The translations under genes were made by a program, and so were the position numbers. DNA of 64,000 nt from assembly GCF_014656415.1 (NCBI RefSeq), contig NZ_BNCJ01000007.1, positions 1 to 64,000 of the forward strand. The letters run 5' to 3'. Below, in pieces: positions 57,741 to 64,000 of this stretch (position 1 is its first letter; the number at the start of each line of letters is the position of its first letter). A model generated the notes under the pieces. It had not been told where the DNA came from. It did not search any database and saw only the letters and a program-made list of their open reading frames with translations. Origin of the DNA: Seohaeicola zhoushanensis. GTDB lineage: Bacteria; Pseudomonadota; Alphaproteobacteria; Rhodobacterales; Rhodobacteraceae.

Positions 57741-57785
57741 CGTTTTCCTGCAAGGAAAACGTCCGGAATTCCCCCGGAATTCCGG
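57741..57785. repeat. Two hairpins of the A/T-core family
   Basis: CGTTTTCC-TGCAA-GGAAAACG (57741-57761) and CCGGAATTCC-CCC-GGAATTCCGG (57763-57785). The stem cores GTTTTCC/GGAAAAC and GAATTCC/GGAATTC are the same as in the array at 12219-12300. The first ends 6 nt past the eda stop (minus strand), the same placement as at the TPR gene. Confidence 0.9.
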
Positions 57786-57791
57786 CTCCCC

Positions 57792-58442
57792 TCAGCCGCG
57801 CGGCAACTGGCTCGCCGCGCGGGCCAGTTCCTCGATCCCGGCCCAGTCGCCCTTGGCCGCCAGCGCCGCCGGGGCGACCCAGCTGCCGCCGGCGCAGGCG
57901 ACGTTCGCAAGACTGAGGTAGGAACGCGCGTTCTCCGGCGTCACCCCGCCGGTCGGGCAGAAGGTGATCTGCGGCAGCGGCGCGCCGATCGCCTTCAGCG
58001 CCGGCGCCCCGCCCGAGGCCTCGGCGGGGAAGAACTTCATCATGTCATAGCCGCGCGCCAGCAGCCGCATCGCCTCGGTCGCCGTCGCCGCGCCGGGCAG
58101 CAGCGGCAGGCCCTCGGCCTCGCAGGCCGCCAGCAGCTCGTCGGTGGCCCCCGGCGAGACGCCGAACTTCGCCCCCGCCGCCACCGCCGCCTTCACGTCC
58201 TCGGGCGTCACCAGCGTACCCGCCCCCACCACGCCGCCCGGCACTTCGGCCATGGCGCGGATCACGTCGAGCGCCACCGGCGTCCGTAGCGTCACCTCCA
58301 GCGCCGGCAGGCCGCCGGCGACCAGCGCCTCGGCCATCGGCCGGGCATGGGCAAGGTCGGCAATCACCAGCACCGGCACGATCGGGGCCAGCGCGCAGAT
58401 CTCGCGGGTGCGGCGGCTGGCTTCCTTGGCGGTCAGGGTCAT
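57792..58442 (-). CDS. eda: 2-keto-3-deoxy-6-phosphogluconate aldolase
   Basis: A 216-residue class I aldolase completing the Entner-Doudoroff pathway: KDPG to pyruvate and glyceraldehyde-3-phosphate. Motifs are APIVPVLVIADLAHARPMAE, GLPALEVTLRTPVAL with the catalytic Glu, GAGTLVTPEDV and the Schiff-base Lys in YDMMKFFPAEASGG. It begins 3 bp after the edd stop. Confidence 0.95.
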   Translation of the reverse strand: MTLTAKEASRRTREICALAPIVPVLVIADLAHARPMAEALVAGGLPALEVTLRTPVALDVIRAMAEVPGGVVGAGTLVTPEDVKAAVAAGAKFGVSPGATDELLAACEAEGLPLLPGAATATEAMRLLARGYDMMKFFPAEASGGAPALKAIGAPLPQITFCPTGGVTPENARSYLSLANVACAGGSWVAPAALAAKGDWAGIEELARAASQLPRG

Positions 58443-58445
58443 GGG

Positions 58446-60254
58446 TCAGGCTCCGAAGATGGTGGCGCCGGTGTCGGCCGATCCGACGGCCCGGCGGAAG
58501 GTGGCGAAAAGCTCGCGTCCGACCCCGGCCTCGTTGGCGGAGAGGTCGGCGACGGCCGGCGCGCGCTCCAGCACGCCGGGGGTCAGGATCTCGAGACTGC
58601 CGGCCTCCGCGTCGATGCGCAGAAGGTCGCCGTCGGCGAGGCGCGCGATGGCCCCGCCCTCCAGCGCCTCGGGGCAGACGTGGATCGCCGCCGGCACCTT
58701 GCCCGAGGCACCCGACATCCGGCCATCGGTGACCAGCGCCACCTTCTGGCCGCGCCCCTGCAGCACCGAGAGGATCGGCGTCAGGCTGTGCAGCTCGGGC
58801 ATCCCGTTGGCCTTCGGCCCCTGGAAACGCACCACGACGATCACATCGCCGCTGAATTCACCGGCCTTGAACGCCGCCTTGACCTCCTCCTGGTCGTGGA
58901 ACACCCGCACCGGGGCCTCGATCACGTGATGCTCGGGCGCGACGGCCGAAACCTTCATCACCGCGGTGCCAAGGGTACCGCTCAGCCGCTTCAGGCCCCC
59001 GGTCGGCTGGAACGGATCGGACGCGGGCCGTAGGATCCTGTCGTTCAGGCTCGCCCCCGCGCCGGGGCGCCATTCCAGCACCCCGTCCACCAGTTTCGGC
59101 TCGGCGGTGTAATGCTCCAGCCCCTCGCCGGCCACGGTGCGGGTATCGGGATGCAGCAGCCCCGCCTTCAGCAATTCGCCGATCATGTAGCCAAGGCCGC
59201 CAGCGGCATGGAAATGGTTCACGTCGGCAAGGCCGTTGGGATAGACCCGCGCCATCAGCGGCGTGATGTCCGAGAGCTCCGAGAAATCCTGCCAGTCGAG
59301 GATGATCCCCCCGGCCCGCGCCATGGCGACGAGGTGGATCAGCAGGTTGGTCGATCCGCCCGTGGCGTTCAGCCCCACGATGCCGTTGACGAAGGCGCGC
59401 TCGTCCAGCACCTCGCAGGCCGGCAGATACTCGTTGCCCAGCGCCGAAAGCGACAGCGCCCGGCGCGCCCCCTCGGCGGTCAGCGCATCGCGCAGCGGCG
59501 TGTTCGGATTGACGAAGCTCGCGCCCGGTAGGTGCAGGCCCATGAACTCCATCAGCATCTGGTTGGTATTGGCGGTGCCGTAGAAGGTGCAGGTGCCTGG
59601 GCCGTGATAGGCCGCCATCTCGGCCGCCATCAGCGCCTCGCGCCCCACCTCGCCGGCGGCGAACTGCTGGCGCACCTTGGCCTTCTCGTCGTTCGAGATG
59701 CCGCTCGTCATCGGCCCGGCCGGCAGGAAGACGATCGGCAGGTGCCCGAAGGCCTGCGCCGCGATCACCAGGCCCGGCACGATCTTGTCGCAGACCCCGA
59801 GGAAGACCGCCGCGTCGAAGGTGTTGTGCGACAGCGCGATGCCCGCCGCCAGCGCGATGGTATCGCGCGAGAACAGGCTCAGCTCCATCCCCGCCTCACC
59901 CTGGGTGACCCCGTCGCACATCGCCGGCACCCCGCCCGCCACCTGCGCGGTGCCCCCGACCGCGCGCGCGGCGGCGCGGATCAGCTCGGGAAACCGCTCG
60001 AAGGGCTGATGCGCCGAGAGCATGTCGTTATAGGCGGTGACGATGCCAAGGTTGCCCGCCGTGCCGCTGGCCAGCGCCTGCTGGTCCTGCCCGGCGGCGG
60101 CAAAGGCATGGGCCTGCCCACTGCAGGCCAGGTGCCCCCGCGCCGGCCCCTTCGAGGCCGCGCCGCGCATCCGCGCGAGATAGGGCTGGCGGGTCGCCTC
60201 GCTGCGCGCGACGATCCGCTCGGTGACACGTTCCAGCGTGGCGTTCAGGGTCAT
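58446..60254 (-). CDS. edd: 6-phosphogluconate dehydratase
   Basis: A 602-residue iron-sulfur dehydratase of the IlvD/Edd family. Cluster cysteines are in GVPAMCDGVTQGE, FLGVCDKIVPG and the later PGTCTFYGTANTNQM. Also present are NATGGSTNLLIHLVAMARAG and TDGRMSGASGKVPAAIHV. The ATG at 60254 gives the standard length and N-terminus (MTLNATLERVTERI); an in-frame start at 60302 lies beyond the operator palindrome. The operon is edd-eda, possibly continuing to hyi. Confidence 0.95.
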   Translation of the reverse strand: MTLNATLERVTERIVARSEATRQPYLARMRGAASKGPARGHLACSGQAHAFAAAGQDQQALASGTAGNLGIVTAYNDMLSAHQPFERFPELIRAAARAVGGTAQVAGGVPAMCDGVTQGEAGMELSLFSRDTIALAAGIALSHNTFDAAVFLGVCDKIVPGLVIAAQAFGHLPIVFLPAGPMTSGISNDEKAKVRQQFAAGEVGREALMAAEMAAYHGPGTCTFYGTANTNQMLMEFMGLHLPGASFVNPNTPLRDALTAEGARRALSLSALGNEYLPACEVLDERAFVNGIVGLNATGGSTNLLIHLVAMARAGGIILDWQDFSELSDITPLMARVYPNGLADVNHFHAAGGLGYMIGELLKAGLLHPDTRTVAGEGLEHYTAEPKLVDGVLEWRPGAGASLNDRILRPASDPFQPTGGLKRLSGTLGTAVMKVSAVAPEHHVIEAPVRVFHDQEEVKAAFKAGEFSGDVIVVVRFQGPKANGMPELHSLTPILSVLQGRGQKVALVTDGRMSGASGKVPAAIHVCPEALEGGAIARLADGDLLRIDAEAGSLEILTPGVLERAPAVADLSANEAGVGRELFATFRRAVGSADTGATIFGA

Positions 60255-60284
60255 CGGGTCGCTCTCCGCTGCCTGGGGGCAATA

Positions 60285-60296
60285 GTTAGCGCTAAC
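60285..60296. promoter_or_regulatory. LacI-type operator palindrome before edd
   Basis: GTTAGCGCTAAC, a perfect 12-bp palindrome with the central CG expected of LacI-family operators, 31 bp before the edd start. The GntR-like regulator at 50521 is a candidate partner. Confidence 0.65.
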
Positions 60297-60325
60297 AAGC
60301 ATAAACCCCCGGAAAGATCAACCGC

Positions 60326-60400
60326 GCGCGCCCCCTGCTTCTCTTCTTCACAAATACCTCCGGGGGGGCCGCCCGGCACGGGCGGCGGGGGCAGCGCCCC
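60326..60400 (+). repeat. TTTCCAAATA-family repeat, copy 7 (variant)
   Basis: GCGCCCCCTGCTTCTCTTCT then TCACAAATACCTCCGGGGGG, followed by GC-rich GCCGCCCGGC and GGGGGCAGCGCCCCC. The core has TCACAAATA instead of TTTCCAAATA. It lies between the DUF1285 stop and the edd promoter. Confidence 0.7.
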
Positions 60401-60417
60401 CGATCTGCCGCGGCCGC

Positions 60418-61008
60418 TCATGCCTCCATCTCCGACGAGGGGATGACCGGGAAGAACGCCCCCGACGACCACAGCCCGAACCAGCCCTCGTGATGGGCGC
60501 CGATCTCGACCAGCCGGTAAAAGCTCTTGCGGTCGATCAGCGCCTCGAGCTCGGCGCGCACCAGCACATAGGGCGAGGGCTCGCCCGTCTCGGCGTCGCG
60601 CTCCACCCGGATCGGATGATCGGGCCCCGCTACCGCCGTGTCGCCGACATTGGTGGTGAAGGTCAGCACCTGCTCCCGCCCGCTGCCCTCACGCTCGAAA
60701 TCCACCGCCACGAAGGGCGCGTCATCCACCGTGATGCCGACCTTCTCGACCGGGGTGACAAGGTAATACTTCCCCTCCTCCTTCTTCAGGATGGTCGAGA
60801 ACAGCCGCACCAGTTCCGGCCGCCCGATCGGCGTGCCGAGATAGAACCAGGTCCCGTCCCGCGCGATCCGCATGTCGAGGTCGCCGCAGAAATCGGGGTT
60901 CCACAGGTGCACAGGCGGCAATCCGCGCGACTTCGTCTTGCGCACCGCTGCGGCAATGCCTTCTGCGGACGGGGTAACGGCATTTTGTCCGTTCATAGCT
61001 TTTGCCAT
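60418..61008 (-). CDS. DUF1285 family protein
   Basis: A 196-residue cytosolic protein with the DUF1285 pattern: [80 protein letters not shown]. Function is unknown. The ATG at 61008 follows AAGGAA almost directly; the in-frame ATG at 60996 is an alternative with longer spacing. It is divergent from moxR with a 69-bp gap and is regularly found beside that cluster in this group. Confidence 0.88.
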   Translation of the reverse strand: MAKAMNGQNAVTPSAEGIAAAVRKTKSRGLPPVHLWNPDFCGDLDMRIARDGTWFYLGTPIGRPELVRLFSTILKKEEGKYYLVTPVEKVGITVDDAPFVAVDFEREGSGREQVLTFTTNVGDTAVAGPDHPIRVERDAETGEPSPYVLVRAELEALIDRKSFYRLVEIGAHHEGWFGLWSSGAFFPVIPSSEMEA

Positions 61009-61077
61009 TTCCTTCCGGCGCGATACACTCGTTGTGACCGCTTCAGCAAAGCATATACGTCCCCCGAAAGGAAAGTC

Positions 61078-62081
<1,004 letters not shown>

Positions 62082-62085
<4 letters not shown>

Positions 62086-62957
62086 CCAACCCGATCACCC
62101 TGCGCGAAACCGCCGAGGCCGAGGCCGGGCGGCTGCCGCCGCTGCTGGCCCGCGCCAAGCAGCTGGCAGGCACCGTCCTGCTGGGCGAACACGGGCGGCG
62201 CCGCGCGGGGCTCGGCGACAATTTCTGGCAGTATCGCCCGGCCCAGCCCGGCGACAGCCGGCGGATGATCGACCATCGCCGCTCGGCGCGCGGCGATCAG
62301 CAGTTCGTGCGCGAGCGCGAATGGCAGATCGCGCAGTCCGTGATGCTCTGGGTCGATCAGGGCGCCTCGATGCGCTTTGCTTCGGACAAGCATCTCGATT
62401 CCAAGATCGACCGCGCCCGCCTGCTCGGGCTGGCCACCGCCATCCTGCTGGTGCGCGGCGGCGAACGGGTCGGCCTCACCGGCACCAGCCTGCCGCCCCG
62501 GCGCGGCAACGACCAGATCGCGCGGCTGGCGCAGACCCTGGCGGTGGATGCCCCGCAGGACTATGCCCCGCCCGAACACCGAGCGATGATCCCCCATGCG
62601 CGGGCGGTCTTCATCTCCGACTTTCTCGGCGATATCGCCGAGGTGCGGCTCGCGCTGACCAAGGCCGCCGACCGCGGCGTGCGCGGGATGCTCCTGCAGG
62701 TGCTCGACCCCGCCGAGGAGCATTTCCCCTTCCGCGGCCGGACGATCTTCGAAAGCGTCGGCGGCACGCTGAAACACGAGACGCTGAAGGCCAACGAGCT
62801 GCGCGACCGCTATCTCGCCCGGCTGGCGGCGCGGCGCGACGAGCTGACGGGCCTCTGCCGCACCACCGGCTGGCAATTCGGCATCCACCACACCAGCGAG
62901 AGCGCGCAGGCGGCGCTGCTCTGGCTCTACCGGGCACTTGACGGGGGCACGCGATGA
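62082..62957 (+). CDS. DUF58 family protein, MoxR partner
   Basis: A 291-residue protein: LLGEHGRRRAGLGDNFWQYR, PGDSRRMIDHRRSARGDQQF (typical of DUF58), then a degenerate von Willebrand-A-like region (VMLWVDQGASMRFASD and AVFISDFLGDIAEV). No transmembrane segment. It starts with GTG at 62082 and overlaps the next gene by ATGA. It is thought to be a substrate adaptor for MoxR ATPases. Confidence 0.92.
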
Positions 62958-64000
62958 CGGTTCTCGGCGGTATCGGCTTCGCCTCGCCCTGGCTGCTGCT
63001 GGGGCTGCTGGCCCTGCCGATCCTCTGGATCATCCTGCGGGCGATCCCTCCGGCGCCGATCCGGCGGCGGTTTCCCGGCGTGGCGCTGCTGCTCGGCCTG
63101 AAAGACGACGAGAGCGTCACCGACCGCACGCCCTGGTGGCTGCTGCTGCTGCGGATGCTCGCCGTGGCGGCGCTGATCGTGGGACTTGCCGGCCCGGTAC
63201 TGAACCCGCGCCAGGCCGAGGACGGCGCCGGGCCACTCTTGATCCTGCTCGATGGCAGCTGGGCCGGGGCGACCCATTGGGACGACAAGACCCGCCTGAT
63301 CGACACCCAGCTGACCGAGGCGGGCCGCGCCGGGCGCACCGTGGCGATCCTTCTGCTCTCCGCCCCGGAAACGCTGGTGTTCCAGGCCGCGGACGCCTGG
63401 AAGACGCGGCTGCCGGGCCTGATCCCGCAGCCCTGGTCCCCGACCGAAACCCAGCTGGCCGAGGTGAGCGCGGCGCTCTCCGGCCTGCCCGCCGGGGTCG
63501 AGACCTACTGGTTCGGCGACGGCATCGACTATCCCGGCCGCGAGGCCCTGGCCGAGACGGTTCTGGCGCGCGGTCCGCTGCGGGTGTTCCAGACCGGCGG
63601 CCCGGTGCTGGGCCTCGCCCCGGCGACCTTCGCCGATGGCGCGGTGCAGCTGACCGCCCGCCGCTCGGACAGCGGGGCCGAACGCGAGATCACCATTCTT
63701 GCCCAGGGCCGCGACCCGGCCGGCAATGCCGCGACGCTGGGCCAGGCCACGGCCACCTTCGCCGCCGGAGAGACCGCCGCCGAGACCGCGCTGGCCCTGC
63801 CCGCCGAACTGCGCGCCCGCGTCACCCGCTTCGAGATTGCCGGCCAACGTTCCGCCGGCGCGCTGAGCCTGACCGACGACGCCCTGCGCCGCCGCGAGGT
63901 CGCCCTGATCGCCGGTCGCGACGACCGCGAGGGCCTCGAACTGCTGGCGCCCCTGCACTACCTGCACCAGGCGCTGGAACCCACCGCCGACCTGCTCGAC
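62954..64000 (+). CDS. BatA-domain membrane protein, probable DUF4159 type, cut by window end
   Basis: 349 codons are visible and the frame is open to the last base. The N-terminus is a BatA-type membrane anchor: GFASPWLLLGLLALPILWII, basic linker AIPPAPIRRRFPGVALLLGL, a second helix at about 61-81 (TPWWLLLLRMLAVAALIVGL), then a periplasmic VWA-like segment PLLILLDGSWAG in place of a canonical MIDAS. The C-terminal part that would show a DUF4159 domain lies outside the window. It is the third gene of the moxR operon. Confidence 0.87.
   Translation, partial: MTVLGGIGFASPWLLLGLLALPILWIILRAIPPAPIRRRFPGVALLLGLKDDESVTDRTPWWLLLLRMLAVAALIVGLAGPVLNPRQAEDGAGPLLILLDGSWAGATHWDDKTRLIDTQLTEAGRAGRTVAILLLSAPETLVFQAADAWKTRLPGLIPQPWSPTETQLAEVSAALSGLPAGVETYWFGDGIDYPGREALAETVLARGPLRVFQTGGPVLGLAPATFADGAVQLTARRSDSGAEREITILAQGRDPAGNAATLGQATATFAAGETAAETALALPAELRARVTRFEIAGQRSAGALSLTDDALRRREVALIAGRDDREGLELLAPLHYLHQALEPTADLLD

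Overview
This is a contiguous chromosomal segment from a very GC-rich alphaproteobacterium. It is almost certainly a member of Rhodobacterales (Roseobacter/Paracoccaceae group). The evidence is the gene order ctaC-ctaB-(small CoxF-like ORF)-ctaG-ctaE-surf1-thrC-M16 peptidase-GNAT, the putR/putA pair, a SqrR/BigR-type thiol repressor and a GAAC-N7-GAAC LexA-type box. Genes are densely packed, with many 1-4 bp stop/start overlaps. I see no prophage, transposase, CRISPR array or plasmid backbone. Nearly all of the window is ordinary core and catabolic chromosome. The novelty lies in the spaces between genes and in a few regulatory arrangements.

Layout. 0.1-5.2 kb: a carnitine catabolism locus (fused carnitine dehydrogenase/thioesterase, a lipocalin-like lipoprotein, a BKACE cleavage enzyme, divergent regulator CdhR) and an aldo/keto reductase. 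5.4-11.7 kb: a glycolipid-binding-family protein, an SOS-box-preceded ImuA-like gene, a two-component system divergent from an HtrA protease, and an MFS exporter with a His-rich tail. 11.8-12.3 kb: tRNA-Leu(UAA) interrupted by a group I intron, then four consecutive hairpins. 12.3-19 kb: TPR protein, putR/putA, an orphan Flp-type pilin, rhomboid protease, GFA-family protein and GNAT. 19-26 kb (minus strand): M16 peptidase, thrC, surf1 and the aa3 oxidase biogenesis genes. 26-32 kb: tldD, dprA and topA.

32-37 kb: a protocatechuate operon (pcaD-H-G, alpha/beta hydrolase, pcaB, MFS) with no pcaC. 37-42.7 kb: zinc alcohol dehydrogenase, enolase-superfamily enzyme, SqrR-like repressor, amidase, a small protein and a histidine phosphatase. 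42.8-48.7 kb: aldehyde dehydrogenase, arylformamidase-like hydrolase, two exported proteins, creatinase and an L,D-transpeptidase lipoprotein. 48.7-53.8 kb: cupin, TetR and SnoaL-like genes sharing an operator motif, tRNA-Arg(CCU), a GntR-type LacI regulator, a YcaQ-like DNA glycosylase and two small proteins. 54-64 kb: polA, hyi, the Entner-Doudoroff genes eda and edd with a palindromic operator, a DUF1285 protein, and a moxR-DUF58-BatA-like cluster that runs off the window end.

At the DNA level the window carries several repeat families. There is a ~143-bp element with terminal inverted repeats (two copies, one supplying the N-terminus of a lipoprotein gene). There are modular hairpins with A/T stem cores placed 5-6 nt after stop codons (two loci, six hairpins). 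There is also a seven-copy family built around TTTCCAAATA next to gene ends. Functions are assigned from motifs and remembered family features only; no database search was run.
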